The notes beneath the pieces are model-generated. The model did not search any database. It worked only from the letters and a program-made list of their open reading frames with translations, and was not told the DNA's origin. This document shows positions 1 to 8,659 of a stretch of 64,000 bases of DNA, piece by piece (within the stretch, counting starts at the first letter, position 1; every line of letters begins with the position of its first letter). The translations under genes were made by a program, and so were the position numbers. Source of the stretch: FEN-1191 sp964528845 (GTDB lineage: Bacteria > Pseudomonadota > Gammaproteobacteria > Steroidobacterales > Steroidobacteraceae); NCBI GenBank assembly GCA_964528845.1, contig CAZGVE010000002.1, positions 62,001-126,000 of the forward strand, written 5' to 3'.

Positions 1-1197
1 CAGCACAAGTTCTTCGTTTCCCTGATCACCTGGGTCTCGCTGGCCGGAGTATCGCTCGGCGTCGCGGCGCTGATCGTGATCCTCTCGGTCATGAACGGAT
101 TCGAGGCCGAGCTGCGCGAGCGCCTGCTGGCCCTCAGCGCACAGGCGCATGTGGTCGCCGATGGCCTCGCCGCCCCCGACGGCGAGCGGGAGCTGCGCGC
201 GCGGCTGCTGCGCCTGCCTGGCGTCGTCGGGGTCGCGCCGTACATCGAACTCACGGCGCTGGTGCAGCACCAGCCGGATATGCTGCCGGTGTTGCTGCGC
301 GGCATCGACCCGGTGCAGGAACGCACCGTGGCGGATGTCGCACCGCTCCTGGTCGAGGGCAGGCTCGATGCGCTGCGGCCGGGCAGCAACGCGGTGATCC
401 TGGGCCGCGATATCGCCGACCAGCTCGGCGTCATGACCGGCGATCATGTGACGCTGCTGGTGCCGATGCCGGGCGAGAACGGAATTCCGGAGCCGCGGCT
501 GCGTGACTTCACGGTCGGCGGAATTTTCCAGGCGGGCCTCGAGGACCACGACGATACGCTGGTACTGGCCCAGATCGATGACCTGCGCGCGTTTGCGCCG
601 CGGGCGCAGGGCGCCAGCGGATTGCGGCTGCGCTTCACGGATGCGCTGCAGGTCGCGCGCTTCATGCCCGCGGTGCGCGCGGCGGCCGGCAGCGGCTACC
701 AGACCAGTGACTGGACACAGGAGAACGCCGGCTATTTCCGCGCGATCCGCATCGAGAAGACCATGATGGCGCTGATCCTGCTGCTGATCGTCGCCGTGGC
801 GGCCTTCAACATCGTTGCGATGCTGGTCATGGTGGTCAACGACAAGCGCACCGACATCGCGATCCTGCGCACGCTGGGAGCCGCACCGCGTACGATCCTG
901 CAGGCGTTCATCACCCAGGGGCTCGCGATCGGCTGGTTCGGTGTCGCCGCCGGACTCGTGCTCGGCATCCTGGTCGCGCGCAACGTCAGCAGCATCGTGC
1001 CGCTGCTCGAGCGGCTGTTCGGCTTCCATTTCCTGGACGCGCAGGTTTACTACATCACCTCCATCCCATCCGAGCTGCACCCGGCCGACGTCGCCTGGAT
1101 TGGTGCGGCCGCCTTCGTGCTCACGCTCGGCTCGACGATCTACCCGGCGCTGCGCGCCGCGCGCACCCCGCCGGCCGACGCGCTGCGCTACGCCTGA
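1..1197 (+). CDS. Lipoprotein-releasing ABC transporter permease (LolC/LolE family), 5' partial
   Basis: This is the inner-membrane permease of the Lol machine, which extracts mature lipoproteins from the inner membrane and hands them to LolA. The window opens inside the gene: frame 1 is open from base 1 and already encodes the first transmembrane segment and the family signature VLSVMNGFE. A periplasmic domain of about 200 residues follows, then three C-terminal transmembrane helices (around 765-850, 900-970 and 1090-1150). It is clearly paralogous to the next gene, and the stop lies one base before that gene's ATG. Two permeases in front of lolD differs from the E. coli order lolC-lolD-lolE. 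Which paralogue is LolC and which LolE cannot be settled by eye. Confidence 0.93.
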   Translation, partial: QHKFFVSLITWVSLAGVSLGVAALIVILSVMNGFEAELRERLLALSAQAHVVADGLAAPDGERELRARLLRLPGVVGVAPYIELTALVQHQPDMLPVLLRGIDPVQERTVADVAPLLVEGRLDALRPGSNAVILGRDIADQLGVMTGDHVTLLVPMPGENGIPEPRLRDFTVGGIFQAGLEDHDDTLVLAQIDDLRAFAPRAQGASGLRLRFTDALQVARFMPAVRAAAGSGYQTSDWTQENAGYFRAIRIEKTMMALILLLIVAVAAFNIVAMLVMVVNDKRTDIAILRTLGAAPRTILQAFITQGLAIGWFGVAAGLVLGILVARNVSSIVPLLERLFGFHFLDAQVYYITSIPSELHPADVAWIGAAAFVLTLGSTIYPALRAARTPPADALRYA

Positions 1198-1198
1198 G

Positions 1199-2446
1199 AT
1201 GGTACGCCCCTACGAATGGCTGCTCGGTACTCGCTACCTGCGCGCCACGCAGGGTCGCGGGTTCCTGTCCTTCATCACCGTGGTCTCGGTGCTGGGTCTC
1301 GCGATCGGCGTGGCCGTGCTGATCGTCGTGTTGTCGGTCATGAATGGCTTCGAGCGCGAACTGAAGACGCGCATCCTGAGCGTGACCTCGCACGCGACGC
1401 TGATGGGGCTCGAGGGCAGCCTCGCGGACTGGCGCGCCGATCGGGCGCGTGCCCTGCAGCTCCCCGGCGTGCTCGCCGCCGCGCCCTATATCGAGGCCCA
1501 GGCACTGCTGACGCATGGGGCGCGTGCGAGTGGCACCGCTGTGCGCGGCGTCGTACCGGCGCAGGAGCGCGCCGCGGTCGGTCTCGCGCAGCACATCCAG
1601 GGCGGCCGCATCGAGGAACTCACCGACGGCAGCTACCGCATCGTGCTGGGGGACGCCCTCGGCGCGGCGCTCGGTGCCGGTATCGGCGATGACCTCGTGC
1701 TGATCGCGCCGCGGGGCAATGCCACTCCGGCGGGCATCCAACCGCGCATGCGCCGCTTCCACGTGATCGGCACGTTTCATTCCGGAATGTACGAGTACGA
1801 CCGTGCGCTCGCGCTGGTCAACATGGGCGACGCGGCGCGCCTCTACCAGCTCGGCGATCGGGTGACGGGTGTGCGGCTGGCTCTCGCCGATCCGTTCCAG
1901 GCACCGAAGCTGGTGCGCACGCTGGCGGTCGCACTCGGCGGCGGATTCTATGTGAGCGACTGGACCGCCAACCACGCGAATTTCTTCCGCTCGATCGAGA
2001 TCACGAAATCGATGTTGTTCCTGATCCTGCTGCTGGTCGTGGCGGTGGCTGCGTTCAACATCGTCGCGGCGCTGGTGATGGTCGTCAAGGACAAACGCGG
2101 CGACATCGCAATCCTGCGCACGCTCGGTGCAGGCCCGTCCAACATACTGGCGGTGTTCGCGATACAGGGGGCCTTCATCGGCCTCGCGGGAACGGCGGCC
2201 GGCGCCCTCATTGGGCTGCTGCTGAGCTGGAACCTCGAGACCCTGGTGCACGCTCTGGAGCGCGTGCTCCGGACCCATTTTCTGGATGCCAAGGTCTATT
2301 TCATGAGCGACCTGCCGGCCTACGCGCAGTGGGGCGACGTGCTGCGGATCTGCAGCGTGGCCTTTGCGCTGTGCGCGCTCGCGACGCTGTATCCGGCCTG
2401 GCGTGCGGCCGGCACTCAGCCGGCGGAGGCGCTGCGCCATGACTGA
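1199..2446 (+). CDS. Lipoprotein-releasing ABC transporter permease (LolC/LolE family)
   Basis: This is the second permease subunit of the Lol transporter, 415 residues, the usual family length. The ATG at 1199 follows the previous stop by one base. The N-terminus has the amphipathic start and first transmembrane helix, with VLSVMNGFERE at about residues 45-55. A MacB-like periplasmic domain spans about 60-255 and three transmembrane helices end the protein. The permease motif ILRTLGAGPSNI at about 307-318 is the coupling-helix region that contacts LolD. It overlaps lolD by 8 bases, so translation is probably coupled. Confidence 0.94.
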   Translation: MVRPYEWLLGTRYLRATQGRGFLSFITVVSVLGLAIGVAVLIVVLSVMNGFERELKTRILSVTSHATLMGLEGSLADWRADRARALQLPGVLAAAPYIEAQALLTHGARASGTAVRGVVPAQERAAVGLAQHIQGGRIEELTDGSYRIVLGDALGAALGAGIGDDLVLIAPRGNATPAGIQPRMRRFHVIGTFHSGMYEYDRALALVNMGDAARLYQLGDRVTGVRLALADPFQAPKLVRTLAVALGGGFYVSDWTANHANFFRSIEITKSMLFLILLLVVAVAAFNIVAALVMVVKDKRGDIAILRTLGAGPSNILAVFAIQGAFIGLAGTAAGALIGLLLSWNLETLVHALERVLRTHFLDAKVYFMSDLPAYAQWGDVLRICSVAFALCALATLYPAWRAAGTQPAEALRHD

Positions 2447-3137
2447 ACCGGCCCCGGCCGTGCTCATTGCGCGCGCGGTGCGTCGCAGCTTCCGCGAGGG
2501 TACGAGCGTGCTCGAAGTCCTCACCGGCGTCGAATTCACGGTGCATCGCGGCGAGCGCGTGGCGATCATCGGGGCCTCGGGCTCCGGCAAGACGACGCTG
2601 CTGCAGATCCTCGGCGGACTGGACCGCCCCGACGGCGGCACGGTCGAAGTCACGGGTCAGGACATCCACGGTCTGTCCGAGCGCGAGCGCGGCACGCTGC
2701 GCAACCGCAGCATCGGCTTCGTCTACCAGTTCCACCACTTGCTGCCGGAATTCTCGGCGCTGGAGAACGTCGCGATGCCGCTGCTGGTGCGACGGGACCC
2801 GGCCGCGGAGGCCGCGGAGCGGGCCCGGGCGCTGCTCGGCCGGGTCGGGCTCGCCGCAAGGCTGAGCCACCGGCCGCATCAGCTCTCGGGCGGGGAGCGC
2901 CAGCGCACCGCGGTCGCGCGCGCTCTGGTGACGGGTCCCGCGCTGGTGCTGGCGGACGAACCGACTGGAAATCTCGATGGCCGCAATGCCGAGCAGGTGT
3001 TCTCGCTCATGCTCGAGCTCAACCGGGAACTGGGGACGAGCCTGGTCGTCGTCACGCACGATCCGCGGCTTGCCGCGCGCATGGACCGCGTGCTGGAGCT
3101 CGAAGGTGGGCAGTTGCGTCAGGGCGCGGGCCGCTGA
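2439..3137 (+). CDS. lolD: Lipoprotein-releasing ABC transporter ATP-binding protein LolD
   Basis: This cytoplasmic ATPase powers the LolC/E permeases. It has 232 residues, normal for LolD. It shows a Walker A GASGSGKTT near residue 45, the Q-loop, the signature LSGGERQR near 148, Walker B LVLADEPTGNLD and the H-loop histidine in VVTHD. The ATG lies inside the end of the upstream permease gene. A start further upstream would only extend the reading frame across that permease. Its last 19 bases overlap the convergent DUF2062 gene. Confidence 0.97.
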   Translation: MTEPAPAVLIARAVRRSFREGTSVLEVLTGVEFTVHRGERVAIIGASGSGKTTLLQILGGLDRPDGGTVEVTGQDIHGLSERERGTLRNRSIGFVYQFHHLLPEFSALENVAMPLLVRRDPAAEAAERARALLGRVGLAARLSHRPHQLSGGERQRTAVARALVTGPALVLADEPTGNLDGRNAEQVFSLMLELNRELGTSLVVVTHDPRLAARMDRVLELEGGQLRQGAGR

Positions 3138-3655
3138 GGGCGCCGGCGCTCGTGGCGACGGTGATAGCGCCGCATGGTCGCATAGCGCCAGAAGCATTCG
3201 AGCGCCAGGCGCGCCGCGAGCCCGCAGGCGATGCCGCACACCAGGCATCCGAGCAGGAACGGCTTCCAGGCCGGCCCGAGGCCATGTTCGAGCCAGTTCC
3301 AGGTCAGGTGGAACTCGAAATGATGCGGCCGGTAGCGCAGCAGCAGCGCGCCGACGCGATAGGCCGCGAAGTAGACCGGCACCATCGTGAATGGATTGAT
3401 CAGGTATACCGACGCGATGGCGACCGGCAGGTTCAGGCGCCACCACACCGCGGCCAGGGCCGCGAGCACCATGTGGACCGGCAGCGGAATGAAGCTCACG
3501 CCCACGCCGACACCGAAGGCGGCCGTGATTGCGTGGCGATTCATGGTCCACAGGTGCGGATCGGTGAGGCGCTCCCCGAACAGCCGCAGGTACCAGCTGT
3601 GGCGGCGCTCGTGCAGGAGCTGTGCGAGTCTCTTGACGACCAGTCGGGGCTTCAC
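3119..3655 (-). CDS. DUF2062 domain-containing inner membrane protein
   Basis: This is a small membrane protein of unknown function. The chosen start is GTG at 3655, giving about 178 residues that begin VKPRLVVKRLAQLLHERR. An ATG at 3700 would add 15 residues that do not look like the family. The DUF2062 hallmark is visible: a WTMNRHAITAAFGVGVGVSFIPLPVH segment, then VYLINPFTMVPVYFAAYRVG and a C-terminal membrane helix. In Pseudomonas a DUF2062 gene sits between lolE and comEC/exbB. The position is the same here, but comEC is absent and the gene is convergent with lolD. Confidence 0.87.
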   Translation of the reverse strand: MKPRLVVKRLAQLLHERRHSWYLRLFGERLTDPHLWTMNRHAITAAFGVGVGVSFIPLPVHMVLAALAAVWWRLNLPVAIASVYLINPFTMVPVYFAAYRVGALLLRYRPHHFEFHLTWNWLEHGLGPAWKPFLLGCLVCGIACGLAARLALECFWRYATMRRYHRRHERRRPQRPAP

Positions 3656-3786
3656 CGCTCGACTGTAGCAGTACAGGCCGCCTCGCCATAAGCGCACCAC
3701 CGTGAATTTGCCGCTGCCGCCGGCGCGCTTTAGGTATCATGCCCGCGCGATCGGCCGACAGCGCCGCAACGGAGCAAACGCCAGAG

Positions 3787-4416
3787 ATGTGGGAAATCGT
3801 GCAGGCGGGCGGGGCACTCATGTGGCCCATCATTCTGTGCTCGATTGTCGCCGCGGCCATCATCCTCGAGCGCCTCTGGACGCTGCAGGACCGGCGCGTG
3901 TTGCCGCCGGACCTGACGCAGAAGGTCTGGAAACTGGTCGAGTCCGACCAGATCAACGACAAGGTCATTACGGCCCTGGAGCAGAACTCGCCGCTCGGCA
4001 AGTTGCTGGCCGCCGGGCTCGCCAACCGGCACCGTCCGCGCGAAGTCTTGATGGAGCGGCTGGAGGACACGGGCCGCCACGTGGTCTACGAGCTCGAGCG
4101 GTTCCTGAACACGCTCGGCACGATTGCCGGTGTCTCGCCGCTGCTGGGACTGCTCGGCACGGTGACCGGCATCATCAAGGCCTTCAATGCGATCAACGCC
4201 GGCGGGGCTGGCGACCCGCGCATGCTCTCGGGCGGCATCGCCGAGGCGCTGGTGGCGACCGCGGCGGGACTGTGCGTCGCAATCCCGTCGCTGATCGCCT
4301 ACCGCTACCTGCGCGGCCGCGTCGACCGCATCGTGGTCGAGATGGAGAAGAGTGCGCTGCGGGTGGCCGACGCCGTCGAGTTCGCGGCCCGCCGCAATGC
4401 CGAGGCGGTGAGCTGA
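3787..4416 (+). CDS. exbB: ExbB/TolQ/MotA-family proton channel protein
   Basis: This is an inner-membrane proton-channel subunit that pairs with the following ExbD to drive TonB-type energy transfer. In this locus it may instead serve LPS-related work. The start is put at ATG 3787 because the family begins MWEIVQAGGALMWPIILCSI. The upstream ATG at 3739 overlaps a good -10 hexamer (TATCAT, 3735-3740), so it probably lies at or before the transcription start. The protein has 209 residues with three transmembrane helices, at about 10-32, 115-140 and 155-180. The conserved SPLLGLLGTVTGIIKAF loop is clear. exbD follows after 4 bases. Confidence 0.93.
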   Translation: MWEIVQAGGALMWPIILCSIVAAAIILERLWTLQDRRVLPPDLTQKVWKLVESDQINDKVITALEQNSPLGKLLAAGLANRHRPREVLMERLEDTGRHVVYELERFLNTLGTIAGVSPLLGLLGTVTGIIKAFNAINAGGAGDPRMLSGGIAEALVATAAGLCVAIPSLIAYRYLRGRVDRIVVEMEKSALRVADAVEFAARRNAEAVS

Positions 4417-4420
4417 CGCC

Positions 4421-4855
4421 ATGAATCTCAAGCCGCGCCGCAATGAGGAGCCGGAGATCAACGTCACCTCGTTGATCGACGTGGTGCTGCTGCTGGTCGT
4501 GTTCTTCATGCTGTCCTCGAACTTCTCGGCCGAAGGCCGGCTGCGCATACGGCTGCCGCAGGCTGGCTCGGTACCCGCGCAGCGCAATGGCGGCGGTGGA
4601 CTGGTCGTCACGGTCAGCGCCAGCGGCAGCTACCTCGTCAACGGGCGCGAACTGGTCAATTCTGGCGCCGATACGCTGCGGGCCGCGATCATCAGGACGG
4701 CGGACGATGCGGCACGCGGCGCGCCGGTCACGATCCGTGCCGACGGCCGGGCAAGCCACCAGGCCGTGGTGACCGCGATGGACGTGCTGGGAAAGCTGGG
4801 CTTCACGCAGATGGACGTCGCGACGGTCAACGATTCGCCCCCGAGTCCGCCTTGA
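4421..4855 (+). CDS. exbD: ExbD/TolR family biopolymer transport protein
   Basis: This is a single-pass inner-membrane protein, partner of ExbB. It has 144 residues with a short cytoplasmic N-terminus. The INVTSLIDVVLLLVVFFMLSS helix at about 12-32 carries the proton-conducting Asp (D in LIDVV). A periplasmic domain ends in the FTQMDVAT-like fold typical of ExbD. The stop TGA overlaps the TTG start of msbA (TTGA), so exbB-exbD-msbA-lpxK read as one operon. Confidence 0.94.
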   Translation: MNLKPRRNEEPEINVTSLIDVVLLLVVFFMLSSNFSAEGRLRIRLPQAGSVPAQRNGGGGLVVTVSASGSYLVNGRELVNSGADTLRAAIIRTADDAARGAPVTIRADGRASHQAVVTAMDVLGKLGFTQMDVATVNDSPPSPP

Positions 4856-6627
4856 GCAGCGCCGGATCCGGCCCCGCAGCCAGCGCCGCGGATGCGCAGC
4901 AGGCGCGCCGGGTTTACGGACGTCTGCTGCGCTACGCGCGGCCGCACATCGGGATGTATCTGATCGGCGTGCTCGGCATGATGCTGTACGCCGGCAGCGA
5001 CCTGGCCACGATCGATTTCACCAAGAACTACATGAGCGACGTGCTCACGCTGGAGCACCACACGCAGGTCCTGAGCCTGCTGCCGCTCGGCGTGATTCTG
5101 ATCTTCCTGGTGCGCGGCACCGGCGACTATCTCGCGAACTACTTTCCGTCCTGGGTCGGCCGGCAGGTGATCAAGACCATCCGCGGCGAACTGTTCGCGC
5201 ACTGTCTGCGCCTGCCTACCGCGCGCTACGATCGCGAGTCCACCAGCGTGATGCTGACCCGGCTGACCTACAACACCGAGCTGGTGGCCTCGGCGGCGAC
5301 CGATACGCTGACAGTGATCATCCGCGATTCGCTTGCGATCCTGATCAACGTCGCGGCGCTGTTCTGGCTCAACTGGCGGCTGGCACTGTTCGCAGTCACG
5401 GTCGCGCCCCTGATCGCGATGATCGTGCGCAACGTCAACATCCGCTTCCGACGCTATAGCACCCGCATCCAGAACTCGATGGGGGACGTCACTCGCGTCG
5501 CCAAGGAATCGCTGGACGCCCACCGCGTGGTCAAGGTGTTCAACGCGCAGGCGCACATCGAGCGGCTGTTCGAGAGCGTCAATGAGCTCAACCGCCGCTC
5601 CAACGTGCGGCTGATCTCCGTGCGCGCCAGCAGCAAGCCGACGGTGCAGATGATTGCGGCGATCGGTCTCGCCGGCGTGCTGTTCATCGCCAATCGGGAG
5701 ATCGTGCGGCACACGATGTCGGTCGCCGAATTCTTTCCGTTCCTGATCGCACTGCTGCAGGTGCCGCAGCCGCTGCGGCGCGCGCTGGATGTGTCGGGCC
5801 CGCTGCAGCAGGGTATCGCCGCCGGTGCCAGCGTGTTCGAGGTGCTCGATGCGCCGGGCGAGCCGCTGGGCGGCAGCCATCCCCTGGCGCGGGCGCGCGG
5901 CACGGTCGAGTTCCGCGACGTGAGCTTCCAGTACGCGTCGGGCGTCGAGCACGTGCTGCGCGAGATTTCGTTGCTCGTCCCGTCCGGCAGCTCGCTCGCG
6001 ATCGTGGGACGTTCCGGCAGCGGCAAGTCGACGCTGGTGTCGCTGCTGCCGCGCTTCTACGATCCGGGCGCCGGGCAGATCCTGCTCGACGGTGTCGACA
6101 TCCGTGAATACCGCCTGCACGACCTGCGCGCGCAGATCAGTCTCGTGAGCCAGGAGGTCGTGCTGTTCAACGACTCGATCCGCAATAACATCCTGTTCGG
6201 CGCGACCGGCATCGACGAAGCGCAGCTGCTCGATGCGGTACGTGCCGCCTACGTGCAGGAGTTCGTCGAGCAGCTGCCGCAAGGCCTCGACACCATGGTC
6301 GGCGACCGCGGTGTGCTGCTCTCCGGCGGTCAGCGCCAGCGCATCGCGATCGCGCGCGCGCTGTTGCGCGATACGCCGATCCTGATACTCGATGAGGCGA
6401 CCTCGGCGCTCGACACGGCGGCCGAGCGGCACATCCAGGCCGCCCTCGACCGCCTGGTGCGCGACCGCACCACCTTCGTGATCGCGCACCGCCTCTCGAC
6501 GGTGGAGCGGGCCGATCGGATCATCGTGATGCAGGACGGTGCGATCGTGGAATCCGGCTCGCATTCCGAACTGCTCGCCCGCAGCGGGATCTACGCAGAG
6601 CTGCACCGCCTGCAGTTCAGTGCCTAG
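4852..6627 (+). CDS. msbA: Lipid A export ATP-binding/permease protein MsbA
   Basis: This homodimeric ABC exporter flips lipid A-core across the inner membrane. It is 591 residues with a TTG start inside the exbD stop codon. Six transmembrane helices lie in roughly residues 25-320. The nucleotide-binding domain has Walker A GRSGSGKST near 385, Q-loop, signature LSGGQRQR near 485, Walker B LILDEATSALD and the switch histidine in VIAHRLSTV. The lpxK gene starts inside its last codons, the standard msbA-lpxK pairing. Confidence 0.97.
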   Translation: MSSAGSGPAASAADAQQARRVYGRLLRYARPHIGMYLIGVLGMMLYAGSDLATIDFTKNYMSDVLTLEHHTQVLSLLPLGVILIFLVRGTGDYLANYFPSWVGRQVIKTIRGELFAHCLRLPTARYDRESTSVMLTRLTYNTELVASAATDTLTVIIRDSLAILINVAALFWLNWRLALFAVTVAPLIAMIVRNVNIRFRRYSTRIQNSMGDVTRVAKESLDAHRVVKVFNAQAHIERLFESVNELNRRSNVRLISVRASSKPTVQMIAAIGLAGVLFIANREIVRHTMSVAEFFPFLIALLQVPQPLRRALDVSGPLQQGIAAGASVFEVLDAPGEPLGGSHPLARARGTVEFRDVSFQYASGVEHVLREISLLVPSGSSLAIVGRSGSGKSTLVSLLPRFYDPGAGQILLDGVDIREYRLHDLRAQISLVSQEVVLFNDSIRNNILFGATGIDEAQLLDAVRAAYVQEFVEQLPQGLDTMVGDRGVLLSGGQRQRIAIARALLRDTPILILDEATSALDTAAERHIQAALDRLVRDRTTFVIAHRLSTVERADRIIVMQDGAIVESGSHSELLARSGIYAELHRLQFSA

Positions 6628-7696
6628 CGACTCGCCAGCCACGCGCCTGCAGGCGCTGTGGTACCGCGATGCTCGGCCGCCCTGGTCGCTGCGCCTGCTG
6701 GCGGCGTTGTTCGGCGCCGCGCTGCGCGTCCGCGGCGGATTGCAGCGCCGCGGCTGGCCGGCCGTGCAGCGATTGCCGCGCCCGGTCGTCGTGGTCGGTA
6801 ACCTGACCGTTGGCGGCACCGGCAAGACCCCGCTGGTCGCGTGGCTCTGTGGTCAGCTGCGCGCAGCGGGCTGGCGTCCAGGCGTCATATCGCGCGGGTT
6901 TGGTGGCAGCGCGCCGCGCGCCGGGACGCCGCTGCAGGTCGAAGCGCACTCCGATCCGGCGCTCGTCGGCGACGAGGCCGTGCTGTTGCGTGCCCGCACC
7001 GGTGTACCAGTCGCGGTGTGTCGCGATCGCGTGAATGCGGCACGCCTGCTGATCGGGGCAGGCGTCGACGTGCTGATCGCCGACGACGGCTTGCAGCACT
7101 TGCGCCTGCCGCGCTGCTTCGAGATCGTGGTGGTCGACGCAGCGCGGGGTTTCGGCAATGGCTACCTGCTGCCGGCCGGACCGCTGCGCGAGCCCGTGGA
7201 GCGCCTCGCGCGCTCCGATGCGCTGGTGGTTCAGGGCGCAGCGGCGTCACTGACGCCGCCGCAGTACTTGGCGCGCGGCGCATGCTTCGCCATGCAGCTG
7301 CGTGGCGACGTGCTCCGGCCGGTCCGGGAGGCGGGCAGCGGACAGGACGGCGACCGGGGGTTGGCGCTCGCGACGCTGTCGGGACGGCGCGTGCACGCCA
7401 TCGCCGGCATCGGTCATCCGCAGCGGTTTTTCGCGCAGCTGCGGGCCGCCGGACTCGAGCCGATCGAGCACCCGTATCCCGACCATGCGCGCTTCCGGCC
7501 GGCGGATTTGGAGTTCGCCGATGGGCTGCCGGTGCTGATGACCGAGAAGGATGCGGTAAAATGCCGCGCTTTCGGCGGGACAGACCGATGGTATCTGCCC
7601 GTCACGGCCAGCTTCAGCGAGGCCGATACCGAGGTATTGCTGGGCGCGCTCGGGCGCGCGCTGGTGGCCTTTGGCGGCGATGGACTGCGGGAGTAG
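6620..7696 (+). CDS. lpxK: Tetraacyldisaccharide 4'-kinase LpxK
   Basis: LpxK phosphorylates the 4' position of the tetraacyldisaccharide lipid A precursor at the inner membrane. The GTG at 6620 is chosen; it overlaps msbA by 8 bases and gives 358 residues, near the family norm. The first residues include the family's LWYRD segment. The P-loop GNLTVGGTGKTP is at about 60-71. SRGFGG, DDGLQH (about 155-160) and the C-terminal TEKDAVKC are all LpxK hallmarks. Confidence 0.96.
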   Translation: MPSDSPATRLQALWYRDARPPWSLRLLAALFGAALRVRGGLQRRGWPAVQRLPRPVVVVGNLTVGGTGKTPLVAWLCGQLRAAGWRPGVISRGFGGSAPRAGTPLQVEAHSDPALVGDEAVLLRARTGVPVAVCRDRVNAARLLIGAGVDVLIADDGLQHLRLPRCFEIVVVDAARGFGNGYLLPAGPLREPVERLARSDALVVQGAAASLTPPQYLARGACFAMQLRGDVLRPVREAGSGQDGDRGLALATLSGRRVHAIAGIGHPQRFFAQLRAAGLEPIEHPYPDHARFRPADLEFADGLPVLMTEKDAVKCRAFGGTDRWYLPVTASFSEADTEVLLGALGRALVAFGGDGLRE

Positions 7697-7699
7697 CAA

Positions 7700-7888
7700 T
7701 TGGAAGCACGTCTGCTCGATATCCTTGCCTGTCCGGTGTGCAAGGGGCCACTGCGCTATGAGCGCGAGCCCGCGTTGCTGGTATGCCGGGCCGACCGCTT
7801 GGCCTTTCCGCTGCGTGATGGTATCCCGGTGCTGCTCGAAGAGGAGGCCCGGGTGCTCGCGAGCGATGATCCGCTGATGCGGCGCTAG
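7700..7888 (+). CDS. Trm112 family protein (YcaR-like)
   Basis: This is a 62-residue zinc-ribbon-like small protein with a TTG start 3 bases after lpxK. The N-terminus LLDILACPVCKGPL carries one CxxC pair. The second, LLVCRADRLAFPLRDGIPVLL, matches the Trm112/UPF0434 fold with only one Cys left, as is common in bacterial YcaR. In E. coli ycaR also lies just before kdsB. Bacterial members are thought to be methyltransferase partners, but no role is proven by this sequence. Confidence 0.92.
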   Translation: MEARLLDILACPVCKGPLRYEREPALLVCRADRLAFPLRDGIPVLLEEEARVLASDDPLMRR

Positions 7889-8647
7889 ATGTACCGCATC
7901 GTGATCCCGGCGCGCTACGGCTCCACGCGCCTGCCGGGAAAGCCGCTGCTCGCGCTGGCCGGTCGACCGATGATCCAGTGGGTCCATGAGCGGGCGCGTC
8001 GATCCGGCGCGCAGGAAATCATCATTGCGACCGACGACGAGCGCATTGCGCGCGTGGCACGGGACTTCGGCGCCACGGTGTGCATGACCGCCGCGAGTCA
8101 CGTTTCCGGAACTGACCGCATCGCCGAAGTCGCGCTGCGGCTCGGCTGGGCTCCGCGGGACATCGTCGTGAACCTCCAGGGCGACGAGCCGCTGCTGCCC
8201 GAGGCGCTCGTGGATCAGGTCGCCGCGTTGCTTGAGGCCAGTCCGGATGCAGCCATCGCGACACTCGCGGTGCCGCTTGCGTCTGGCGCGGAGTGGCGCG
8301 ATCCGAATGTAGTGAAGGTCGTCGTGGACCGCGCGCAGCGCGCGCTGTATTTCAGCCGGGCACAGATCCCATGCGCGCGTGATGGGGTCGGTGTCGGCAG
8401 CGATGCGCCGGCGCCGGCGATCGCACGCCGGCACATCGGCATCTATGGCTACAGAGTCGAGGCACTTGCTGCGCTGTCCGCGCTGCCGCCGGGCACGCTC
8501 GAGTCCCTCGAGCGGCTCGAGCAGCTGCGTGCACTCGAGCATGGCATGAGGATCTGCGTCGCTGACGCGCTGATGCCGCCCGGGCCGGACGTCAACAGCG
8601 CGCAGGATCTCGCCGCGGTCTCAGCGCTGCTCGCCGCACAGCGCTGA
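7889..8647 (+). CDS. kdsB: 3-deoxy-manno-octulosonate cytidylyltransferase KdsB
   Basis: This cytosolic enzyme activates KDO as CMP-KDO for LPS inner-core synthesis. It has 252 residues. The nucleotide-binding start VIPARYGSTRLPGKPL, the IATDDERI segment and NLQGDEPLLP (Mg/CTP-binding) are all intact. The C-terminal LESLEQLR-like motif LESLERLEQLRAL is also present. The ATG follows the Trm112 stop directly. It ends 12 bases before the convergent RNase E stop. Confidence 0.97.
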   Translation: MYRIVIPARYGSTRLPGKPLLALAGRPMIQWVHERARRSGAQEIIIATDDERIARVARDFGATVCMTAASHVSGTDRIAEVALRLGWAPRDIVVNLQGDEPLLPEALVDQVAALLEASPDAAIATLAVPLASGAEWRDPNVVKVVVDRAQRALYFSRAQIPCARDGVGVGSDAPAPAIARRHIGIYGYRVEALAALSALPPGTLESLERLEQLRALEHGMRICVADALMPPGPDVNSAQDLAAVSALLAAQR

Positions 8648-8659
8648 GTCCTAAGCCTG

